Source: Membranipora membranacea
Taxonomy: Eukaryota > Bryozoa > Gymnolaemata > Cheilostomatida > Membraniporidae
Direction of reading: 5' to 3'
DNA length: 60,000 bases
NCBI GenBank assembly: GCA_914767715.1
Contig: OU612067.1
Span: forward strand, 19,289,001 to 19,349,000
The notes below the pieces were generated by a model. That model did not search any database and was not told where the DNA came from. It saw only the letters and a program-made list of their open reading frames with translations. Both the position numbers and the translations under genes were made by a program. Shown here piece by piece: positions 1 through 11,100 of this stretch; within the stretch, counting starts at the first letter, position 1; each line of letters starts with the position of its first letter.

Positions 1-551
1 TACAAAGTAAGGCATGTTCATAAGGCCCGTAGTCCAAAGGGAGGTGGGACGCTCTAACTCCCTTAGACCACTCAATAGAGAGGCATAAAAATGTTGAAAT
101 GGAACTTTCCAAGTCAGAATCAGCTCATTTGGGACGTCCATTTGCTATTTGTGTCATTACAACGCTTTGGAGGCTGGGGATTGGCACCCAATTCGGTGTT
201 ACTTCAAACCCTCAATAGACGGCTGCCAATGCTAGGTTGAATATGAGCATGTGTGGTGGTGACTGAGGATACCAACTAATCTGAATCTAATACACTAACA
301 ATAATCCAGTAAACATTTCACTTACATCTAGTAAGCTATATGTGGTCCTTTAAAAAGTGAACCAATCTACACCTTTCAATAATAATATAGTTGTAGACCA
401 ATAAGCAGCCTGTTGCACCCCTCCTCAAAGCAAAATGAATCAATTAACAAAACAACTACATATGTGCATAGAGACTATAAATTAGATTTGCTTATGTTCT
501 CCGTGATAGAAGAGAGTGTTTGTATTCTCAATGCCAGCATGTTCTATTTTG

Positions 552-1404
552 TTTTGTGATGAGCGGGAGTTGCTCGTCCATCTGGAGTAGGTATAAAACC
601 AATCTAGGTATTAATCTGACGGTAAAAGAGCAATGAGTTCCCCACTTTGTTAATTTTTTCCCATTTTTTTTAATTTTTGTTTTTTTTTCAAGTCAGCATA
701 ATTACCCTGCTGGTTATCTCAGGATATCAATGTTCTAGAATTTGAACAAGGTCAACTTGGGCTCTAACAAGGTCGAGTTTGAAACAATTCGGACAATCTT
801 TTAAATTTTGAATGCTGCCGTTTTTTAGTGGAAAAGTGATCCTCGTTAAAAACGACGCTGAAGGGCAAAATGTTTTGGCACTAAATGTAAAACATTTTGC
901 CCAAAGTGATTTAGACTGCCAAATAAAGTATTAAAAAAAAACCGGTTTCCAGTTGTGTGATGAACAGGAGTTGCTTGTCCATTTGTGGTAAGTTTGAAAC
1001 CAGTCTAGTTATTAATCTGAGCGTAAAAGAGCAATGAGCTCCCTCCTTTGTTCATTTTTTCCCCATTCCTTTAATTTTTCGTTTTTTCAAGTCAGCATAA
1101 TTACCCTTCTGATTATCACAGGTTATCTATATTCTAGAATATGAGCAAGGTCAATTTGGGCTCTAACTGGACCTAGTTTGATAAAAGTCAGAGAACTTCT
1201 AATTTCTGAATGCTGCCGTTTTTTATTGCAAAAGTGACCGTAGTTAAAAAGAATGCTGACGGAGAACGAAGAGCCGCAGATCCAAACGGTTTCCAGTTAT
1301 GTGTTGAGCGGGATAATTATGACCTGCAGAATCAGATTTTAGATGCTTTTGGTTTTTTTCAGCTCTTTCCTTTTTGCCGGTATGCAGCGATTTTTGGCAA
1401 ATGA
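552..1404 (+). pseudogene. Tandemly duplicated coding-like relic in repeat copy 1
   Basis: Two tandem units about 400 bases apart (552 onward and 955 onward) share the order: a short stretch reading like CDERELLVHL followed by a GTAAGT-like donor (GTAGGT in the first unit of this copy), a T-rich tract, a TCAG-type acceptor, then a stretch containing VKKNADG or a close variant. In this copy stops and a frameshift interrupt the first unit; the matching unit of copy 2 is open for 63 codons (50908-51099). The pattern suggests decayed exons of an unidentified gene. I do not recognise the protein family. Chance open frames in a low-complexity repeat remain possible. Confidence 0.3.
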
Positions 1405-3872
1405 AAATATCTAGCAATAAACTGTCAAACCCTATCCACCGAATTAGATATAAATGTGAAAGATAGGAAGCTGCCACTGGACTCCAATGAGAAATTCTCC
1501 ATTCATTTGCAAGACCCCAACGAAGCAAATACTTTTTTTATTTGAAAGGGACTTTTTTTGCAAAATGAGAGACAAGTCAATGATCAATGAAGAATTAAAG
1601 ACGGTTCTCAATTAACTTCAGATGGAAAGCAGTAGGAATCTTGCAGAGAGGAAACGATTCATACATATTTCATTCAAATTCATCTGCAAATAATGATGAT
1701 GTCACTGGAATGAACTTATGCAGTACTTTATGTTTGATCAATAAGTTCTACAGTCAGTCAGAGTCAAACTTAGTTACATATTGCCAGTTCAGCATCAATT
1801 GTATTCATACACATTATATTGAGAGAAATGGAAAACCAATCACGTCTTTAGGTTCTGTATTCATACATTTGATCTTTACCTGATAGGTAAGTCTAACGGC
1901 GGCACGATGAGTTCTCTGTTGTTGCAATGGGTCATTATCGGGGATTATGTCATAAATACTGTCAACTGTCTGTGAGGGTTTTCATGGCTCAATCGACAAA
2001 TTATAACTTATGTATCGAAGCTGACGGATTATATCTGGTCATTTCTAGGTGAGTAAGTCAAGAACATCATTTCACTTCGCTTCATTCAGTGATGAGCCTG
2101 ACATGTAACTGCACCTTTATTTACACATCACCTTTTTATTGCATTCAGATCTCATTTTGAGCATAATATATATTATCACCTTTGAAGCAATGATATTGAT
2201 TGCCTCTTGGGTTAAGACACTTGGACCCATATTGTACTAATGCCCCAAACTTTACCGATCCCGCCGGAGACATGGATATTTTTTATATCGCAAAGGCAGA
2301 GGGGGTTCTTCTCAATATGTGTGTCGTGCTCACACACACTGTACCTCGGGTATCTTTAGTCTTGTTCCGCAAAGACCAGGGTAGGAAGAACGGTGGGTCA
2401 ATTCCTAATCAGCTGGTGCCGTGTATGAACTGAACCTCAAAAATAGCAAGTCTGTCCCCTTAATCATCAGATCACGCCTGAATGAATCATGTTATACAAT
2501 ATTATTCAGTAGGACATCTCTTGAGGTGCTTTCTATCGCTTCAATTGCTAAATATAAATTAACCTGGAAGCCCTGTGAAGATCAGGTCGATCTCACATGA
2601 TTATTTCATCATTAGACCTGAGCTCACTGGGAATTCCAGAAAAGTGCATTGTGGGATACGTATTGACAGGCCTCAACTCGTTGTCCCACACAGCAGTGTG
2701 AGATAAAGCAGTGTAGTTGAGAGGACAGGTTTTAGCCCCAAAGGTCCTAATTTGTTTCTTTTTAGTGTTGAGAATAGGAATCACTCATTTTGTGCTTTCC
2801 AACCGGACCACCTGATGTAGCAGCAACGCTAAGATTTTGAGTTGATGGCGGAATATTAATCATGACAACAAGTGACATCATTACTGATTAAACACACCTC
2901 TGGCAGTTTACTATCCATTGAGAACTTACTTTGCGCAACTATCTTATCATCATTTGCTTCAACATTCAATTCCTTTCAACAATTCTTTATGATTTGATTA
3001 TATATCTGAAGGTCAAGGCTAAGTTGATGCCGAGACTGAGTTGTTCAGGGAGAAGTAATAGGTGCCTATCCCCCAGCTTCAATTTTAACTTTTTTGTTTT
3101 AGTATCGTGTTAATAATGTATCAGGCTCATTGTCAAAAAATTTGGATGGTTATGCTGATTTTTTAGGTGATTATGCATTGTCATTGTTAATTGGTCAAGT
3201 TCAGTTTGAAAATAAAATTCATATTTTTGTAAATTTGCAAAATTTTGATCCCACGTTGACAGTGATATGGAGTCAGCGCAAGACAACAGACAGCGGTATA
3301 TATATCCTAACTCTACCTCCAATCAAGGTAAAGACTAGCACCAGGCCAGAAACTACAAAATGGAATAATGCTTCTCAAAACTTATCTTTATAAACCTTTC
3401 ATGTGAAGCTTTCCACAAAACAAAAATAATTTCAGATTTTGAACTCTGTCCATCTACCTTATTATTATCTTTACTTAGCATGGACAAATTTTGTGTGAAG
3501 TAATCAATTTTTTTTGTCTGTGCTTGATAAAACAATTCAGTGCATATTTTTACGCTGAGGTCCATTTCCATGTTAATTTCATATTGAATTGCATCACAAT
3601 GTTTTTTTATCGGTTAATAGTTATTTTTCCTTTTGTATCTCGTGTAAACCACGTCATCTTACAGTCGAGTTTAGAGCAGGGCTGAAGATAAGCAGATTTT
3701 GGTTTGGCCGCCTGTCATACCAGAAACATCTTCACAAGGCTTTGCCTTTTCTTTCAACTGTTTAGTGTAATTCATCTCCATCATCCACTGCTGGAAACCC
3801 TTGTGTCAGTGTCCAAGTCCTGCATTTCAATTACATTACAGCCACTTACAGATGCCATATTTTCACACTTTT

Positions 3873-4033
3873 CTGTACTTCGATACCTTTCATGATGATA
3901 AACATAACACACCGTTTCACTTCTCAGCCTGGTCATTTTGCGAACAGTGAGAGTATCACTGCTCACAAAATGACCAGGCTGAGAAGTGAAACGGTGTGTT
4001 ATGTTTATCATCATGAAAGGTATTGAAGTACAG
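3873..4033. repeat. 161-bp hairpin (inverted repeat) in repeat copy 1
   Basis: Arms of about 74 bases are near-perfect reverse complements (left arm begins CTGTACTTCGATACC, right arm ends GGTATTGAAGTACAG), around a short central segment near 3950. Both arms give open frames on either strand, which explains the spurious short ORFs here. The same hairpin is at 54407-54567. It looks like a foldback or MITE-type insertion older than the large duplication. Confidence 0.85.
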
Positions 4034-5867
4034 TACAACAATCATATCAGATTTTCGAACACTGTCTATCTAGCTGAGCTCTCATAGACCTTACTCTCAC
4101 CTTAACGGGGGTCTAACATGCTCCACTTCTGATATAAAAACATTAGAATCTCAGCCTGAGTTTCCTCAGCTATTCTGTATTTATCTACCATAAATATAAA
4201 GTTTGATCAAACTTGCTAGAATTCAGAGTTGTGTCCCTCTACAATTCATCAGATTATCAGACTTAACATAACAGACGTTATGTCTGAGCTCAAAACTTTC
4301 ACGCATGTTAGAAATGACTGTTTTCATTCTGGTATTGCTGCGATTGATTATGCAAGATTCGAGGGTAACATTCGGGTGTCAGTATGACGCCCCAGTATAA
4401 TCTGTTCCCATTATACTTGTGTGATGCTAAATTCTGGTACACCTTACAATAATTGAGTATGGATTTGGAAAACACACAACACTTTGTGAACTCATAGTGC
4501 CTAGCTAGTTCATTAGCAGGCAAATTACTCCGATTTATGAGAAAACATGATTTTCTGTTTCTTAGCAGAATAAAATGTTACATCCTCTCTCTTATTCCAA
4601 ACAGGGAAAAAAATTCAAGTTTCTATTTTCGAAAATGTGATAATCGAACAACCCCCAAATAGTTCTTAACACTTTTCCCTGCCAACGAGCAGCACAGCAG
4701 GAGAAATTATACATTTCCCCATTTGAGGGTATTGACGATAACTGGGAATGTTCTCAACTCGCTATTTGGTTGCGAATTTTCTATGTTGCCGACTAACATT
4801 TCAAAGTTCATAATAATATTATGTCATCTATGCCATTTATTAATGTTCTGTGTTTAATATGTCTGACAGTGGAAAAAATCTATTGGTTGGGCATAATCAA
4901 AAATCCAAGGAGAGAATTTACCTATGAGGATGAGAGCATCTAATATCACTAATGACAAGATCAAAGAATTCTAAGAACCCCTACCCAATATACTTTGGTT
5001 GAAATAAAGGGTCATACCAGAATATTTGAGCACGTCATAGCTCTATCTTTGTGTTCCTACATGCGCTCTCCTAACGGTGTCGGCAATGTATACCTGTTTT
5101 AGGGCGTTTATGCCAGAAGTCTGTTATCAAAAATTATTGATGTGATGACCATAACCAGTAGATTAAAGTTAAGCATTAACATAATTATAGCTTGAACAAG
5201 CTGTATTTCACCAATGATTGTCTTTTGTGTAAATTTGAGCACAATTAATTTATCAAGGCAGTGTTTGATATGCAGACATGCCAATGGTACGACAAATATT
5301 ATCTCTATAGAAACTTTCCCTATCTTTTCACGAAAAAGAACAATCTCTAGGATTTCTAGGAGTTCTAAAACTGAAAAGTCACCACACCTGCAATGGGAAA
5401 ATTTAACTTGTATATGGACAGAAAGTAAAAAGGTCAATTGGGCTTATTTTGGCGCCGTCGCTATGGAGCAGAGAAATTCTTATCTCATATCTAGAACAGA
5501 ATCGATCCCTTTGGTAGCGCAGGGATATTAGTTACTCTGGAGCTACGCTAGAGGCATCTTGATTCATTGCTCATAGATATTCAAGTATACCAAACATGTT
5601 TTAGATGTTAAGTCGAACCCACGCGGAAGAAGAGATTTATTATAGATTTTTGGGCTGTTCAAAAACTGTTGGTACTTTGCTGGGCAGGTAACATCCATTT
5701 TACTTTTTCCAACAAGCTTCAAGGTACATACCCAGTTGTGGGCTAAAGTAAACCAACCCCTGCATATCCCATCCTATGCCTTGATTCAATAATTTCTATA
5801 TTCGCATGCACAGTGACTGTTTTGGCAGCATAGATAGGTACAGTATGATCCCCATTGGATTAAAATG

Positions 5868-6912
5868 CAAACTGATAGGCGATGTGAATTAATGATGTAA
5901 ATAAACATTTGATTTTAGCTATCAGTCACATTGCATCCAATAATCTATCAACCGTGACAGATTCTTGGCAGTTGACATTGTGCTGGTATAACCTTATACA
6001 ATGTAGTTATTAATGTCAGTGAATAAAAAGATGAACAACACTGAATCAGTTTCAGAGCTATTAGTAGGCAGTGATACACATACACATAGTTGGCATGTCA
6101 GCTTCTTTGGCTGGGGAAGCATAGTTGTGAAAATAACTGCGACAACATAGCCTGCTCAGCTTTGAAAACATCTCTGTTAGTACTAGTAGTGCCAGCATAT
6201 TGGCAATACAGGTACTCTGCTTGTAGTGTAGGTGAAAGCTGCAAAAACTAGAATTACCTTTTGAGCGACCCAGAAGCTAAGAGAAATGGATTAAACACTG
6301 TATTAGATGACAGAGGTAAGTGAACTTCTACTTTGATCGTGATGTGGTTTTGAATATTATGGATTTGGCACTAGCTAGGCCAACATGAACTCATAGGAGA
6401 ATTTGATTACAATGTACAAAGTTCAGTATGAATCTCACACAACGACAAACTGATAGGCGATTAAATTGCAACTGATAGGCTATACTACTATGTGAATTAA
6501 TGATGTAAACAGACATTCCATTTTAGCTATCAGTCACATCAATGAACTAAACCTAACATATCATTGTACTGTTAAATGTTTTTGAGGTTTATGAACAACA
6601 TTGAATTAGTTTCAGAAATAATTTCGGCAGAGATACACATGTGCAAAGTCCGCAGGTCAGCCACTTTGCCTAGCGAAGCATAGTTGTGAAAACAACAGTA
6701 ATAGCATACACAGCTCAGCTTTGAAAACATCTTTGTAAGTAGTGTCAGCATCTTGGCAACACAGGCTTTCTGCTGCTGGGTGAAAGCTGCAAACAACTAG
6801 AATAACATTGTGAGTGACTCAAGGCAGCTAAGAGAAATGGATTGACACTGGGGTAGATGACAGAGGTAAGTGAAATTCTACTTTGATGGTGATGTGGTTA
6901 TGAATATTATGG
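5868..6912. repeat. Tandem duplication of about 590-bp units in repeat copy 1
   Basis: The block starting CTGATAGGCGATGTGAATTAATG near 5873 recurs in diverged form near 6470. Both blocks continue through matching segments such as AAGCATAGTTGTGAAAA, CAGCTTTGAAAACATCT and GATGACAGAGGTAAGTGAA. The units differ by many substitutions and small indels, so the duplication is older than the split between the two 8-kb copies. Repeat copy 3 has only one unit. Confidence 0.8.
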
Positions 6913-7158
6913 ATTGCTGTATGATGCTTTGACAATAGAAATATTTTGGCACTATCTAGGCAGCCATTCTCCCTGATTTAGGCAATGAACTGAAGGGAGT
7001 TCATTGATCTAGGTCACCAGGAACTTATATTACATATTACAAATATATATTGCCATGAAGGACGTTTTGAAAATAATGGCAATGCCAACTTCAGTGAATG
7101 TAAGCACAAAGCTGCCTTACAGTCGGCCTTTGTCCGATATAGTTGGGATGATACGCAC

Positions 7159-7197
7159 CCTGTCTTGACAAGCCCCAACAAAGCTTGTCAAGACAGG
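7159..7197. repeat. Short perfect hairpin in repeat copy 1
   Basis: CCTGTCTTGACAAGC and its reverse complement GCTTGTCAAGACAGG are separated by 9 bases. The same structure lies at 57733-57771 in copy 2, with one changed loop base. Confidence 0.8.
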
Positions 7198-8126
7198 CTA
7201 GGATGATATAGTAGCTAGTAGAATTCAGATCATCAACAGGTGTTAGATCATGGCTGTGTTGATTAGAATATCGGTAGTACTTGTATCCATGCTGAGTTGC
7301 CTCAAGTTGAGCCCATCAGCCTTGTCAATGACATCTCAGGAGGCGTAGGTAGGCATCAAATGATCCACAGTTATCGTTATATATGTAATCAATCAATCTT
7401 CCGCCAAAGTAGTGAGGGCCAATTTAATACTGTGAGGTTTTGTGGACGGATGTAATGAGACATAAAACGGTTTGAAATGTTCTTCTGAAATTTGATTTGC
7501 TTGACTTGCTGGTTCCCTACAGGTCACATGACTTTGGATCTCCCCCTGAGCCTACTTCCTTGTTTTAGCTAAACTTTAAGGCTTAATTATACTAAAGCGT
7601 ATCGTAGGCCGTAGACCGTAGACCGTAGACCGTAATAATTCCAGAATACAGTCGTAATCCGTAATGCACTGGTGAGCCCACTGCAACGTATACAGCCTTA
7701 ATAGGTTTGGTTAACAAACACCAGATCAGTAAATGCAAGTGTGCTTTCTTGGGAACAAGATGAGCAGTAGTGAATAGAGCGAAATAGAGATAGTGATATT
7801 TGAGTTCGTTTGGTATTTTATATTCTCCCTGAGTAATGCGGTTTGTGGGTATTGAGAGTACGAGGGGAGAATACGAGGGGAGAATCCCATGAGACAAGAG
7901 GGGAACCCCGACTCGAGACCTTGCTTTATAGTTCTAAATGTGATTAATTGCTCCATCAAATCCTCATTCCAGTGATGTAATCTAACAGGATATTCTGATA
8001 TCTCTGTTCTAACTGCTGACCTGTGACTTTATCAGTAAATAAATAATGTACTTCATACAGTGTGTTTCCTGTTGATCCAGTAATATCTCATTGTCATACG
8101 GAGTCGGAGCACTCGTAGATTAGACT

Positions 8127-11100
8127 ATGGCGGAAGTCGGAGATGGAGGTACTGCCAAAAGACGCAGGACATCAGATAAACAAATGCTGACTAAAGATGG
8201 TTTCCCTGTGTCTTCTGAAAGTGAGGCATGTAAGTGGTTAAAAGATACTTTAAGTGAGATCACTATAAGTGTAATAATTGTCGTTACTTTTATCTACAAC
8301 ATTTTGTAAATTTGATGACTTACAAGATTAGCGCTCAAGAGACAGTTTTCTGAGCTTTTGAGAAATTTAAGCCGCTCTTTAGAGTTGTCTTCCCGTCTGT
8401 CTTGAAACACCATTATTTTGCCTGATTTTTGCTGACCAACAAAATCTTTATCACAACTGGGAAAACATGCAATTATGGGCAAATTATATACTTACCTTGA
8501 CTTGTCTTAAGTGGGGGAAGGGTAGTGCTATGATACTGTATTTTCTGGGATATTGACAGCTACAGATCTTACTTAACCCTGGACAATTTTTGCCTATTAA
8601 CTAAACACATCCTTGCTGTCAGTATGGTCAGCATGTTCCAAACAGTATGCCAGTGTATCCATGATTATGAGAGTTGTCTGTATTTGAGATTCGTATGAAT
8701 TGAAGCGATCTGTTGCGCTATTTAAAGCTGCTCCTGATTGCTGTTAATATAATTAAAGCTACCCTGTAGAGTTTTAAGGTTTTTTGAGACTTGAGGAAAT
8801 AATTAATTTTAGCCTTTCACTTATGTTTTTTTGCAGGTTATAGAATATGGTATAAACATAGTTTGGAGCCAGAGTGCACTGACTTCCTGATTAATGACCC
8901 TCATCTAACCCAGATATCACTGTCAGATCTGACAGCTGCTATTGATGGCCTCGATATCACTCACATGATCATCGGCGGTGATATCCCACCTACTCTTGGT
9001 CAGATAGCTCCTGATCTGAAACAACTCAGACTCAGACAAATACGACACCAAGATCAGCTACAGAGGTGAGCGTACCTTTTGTGGGATATGGTATGGCGTG
9101 TCTGTATCTGATTTGTGTGAGTGCATTTAGTGAAGTTATAGTATGTCCAAGGAAAACTATTGTTGAGATTCTTAAATCTCCTATCATGTGAGTTTTCTTC
9201 CTATTATCAGCACTATAATGGTGTTGAGTGAAAAATTGAAATTTAATATCATGTGAAATTTATTTCAGTGTAAAACTTAAATCCCATTTTCGCGCAGGGT
9301 ATTTTGATGACCGATATCAATAACCATGGCGATTCGTTATCACCAGCAGTAAGCCCATTAGTTATATGTGATAGTTATTTCCTGATCACCTCACATGTAA
9401 TTTTAATATATTACAGCATTTGTTCACTGACAGCTCTAGAGAAGTTATATGTAACAGATAATAGTAGACTACAAATGTTACCTGATGATATAGGTATGAT
9501 GAAGTTACTGAAGGTGTTATCTGTGTCAAACTGTGATCTGACTCATTTACCTACAAGGTGAGTAATGTCCTTATGATCAGAACCATTGAAGCAATATATT
9601 AGGGATGTTATATTATTTATGACAGATAAGCCCATTAGTTATATGTGATAGTTATTTCCTGATCACCTCACATGTAATTTTAATATATTACAGCATTTGT
9701 TCACTGACAGCTCTAGAGAAGTTATATGTAACAGATAATAGTAGATTACAAACGTTACCTGATGATATAGGTATGATGAAGTTACTGAAGGTGTTAGATG
9801 TGTCAAACTGTGATCTGACTCATTTACCTACAAGGTGAGTAATGTCCTTATGATCAGAACCATTGAAGCAATATATTAGGGATGTTATATTATTTATGAC
9901 AGATAAGCCCATTAGTTATATGTGATAGTTATTTCCTGATCACCTCACATGTAATTTTAATATATTACAGCATTTGTTCACTGACAGCTCTAGAGAAGTT
10001 ATATGTAACAGATAATAGTAGACTACAAATGTTACCTGATGATATAGGTATGATTAAGTCACTGAAGGTGTTATATATGTCAAACTGTGATCTGACTCAT
10101 TTACCAACAAGGTGAGTAATGCTGTTATGATCAGAACCATTGTAGAAATATATTAGTGATGTTACATTATTTATGATAGATAATTTGGATAAAATGCAGG
10201 AATCTATAATAAAACAAATTTTCATTTTATATTAGAAGAAAATATTGATGACAGAAATTCACACTGTGGCTATTATAACAATAATCTGTTACTCGTAGTT
10301 ATCTCCTTGTTACACTTCATATTTAATATTTATTATGTATATTATAGTATTTGTACACTGACAGCTCTAGAGGAATTATCTGTATTCGGTAATAGGAGAC
10401 TACAAATTTTACCTGATGATATAGGTATGATGAAGTCACTAAAGGAGTTAGAAGTGTGGGGCTGTGATCTGACTCATTTACCTACAAGGTGAGTAATGTT
10501 CTTATGATCAGAACCATTGAAGCAATATTTTAGTGATGTTACATAATTTATGATAGATAATTTGGATAAAATGCAGGAATCTATAATAAAACAAATTTTC
10601 ATTTTATATTAGAAGAAAATATTGATGACAGAAATTCACACTATTGCTATTATTTCAATAATCTGTGACTGGTAGCTCTCTCCTTGTTACACTTCACATA
10701 TAACATATTATAATGTATATTACAGTGTCTGTTCACTGCCAGCTCTAGAGGAGTTATATGTATTTGGTAATAGTAGACTACAAACGTTACCTGATGATAT
10801 AGGTATGATGAAGTCACTAAAGGTGTTCGATGTGTCAGACTGTGATCTGACTCATTTACCAACAAGGTGAGTAGTTCTTATGATCAGAACCATTGAAGCA
10901 ATATATTAGTGATGTTACATTATTTATGATAGACAATTTGGATAAAATGCAGGAATCTATAATAAAACAAAGTTTCATTTTATATTAGAAGAAAATATTG
11001 ATGACAGAAATTCACACTCTGGCTATTATATCTGTAATCTGTTACTGGTAGTTATCTCCTTGTATTACTTCACATATAACATATTATGATGTATATTACA

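Larger units (their letters stand above)
1..8043 (+). repeat. Large direct repeat, copy 1 (left end outside window)
   Basis: The first 8.04 kb are nearly identical, apart from scattered substitutions and small indels, to 50174-58590 in the same orientation. Homology runs from the first base of the window, so the true left end is not visible. It stops at 8043, in an AAATAAA tract about 80 bases before the start codon of the LRR-Roc-COR-caspase gene. Inside are a 400-bp tandem duplication (552-1262), a 161-bp hairpin (3873-4033), a tandem duplication of roughly 590-bp units (5868-6912) and a small hairpin (7159-7197). I see no intact gene and no terminal inverted repeats. It may be a segmental duplication, a large mobile element, or duplicated haplotype sequence in the assembly. 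Confidence 0.9.

Noticed and set aside
2200-2433. 77-codon frame conserved in both 8-kb copies
   Set aside because: No recognisable domain; similarity is at the level of the whole repeat.
3130-3393. 87-codon frame with a DSG-I/K-Y motif reminiscent of immunoglobulin domains, matched at 53667-53978
   Set aside because: No cysteine pair or tryptophan core in the expected positions, and the frame is not intact to the same end in both copies.
5108-5437. 109-codon hydrophobic minus-strand frame, also at 55643-55972 and shortened at 46646-46903
   Set aside because: Conservation among copies only reflects the recent repeat duplication; an overlapping plus-strand frame is equally open and there is no family or splice context.
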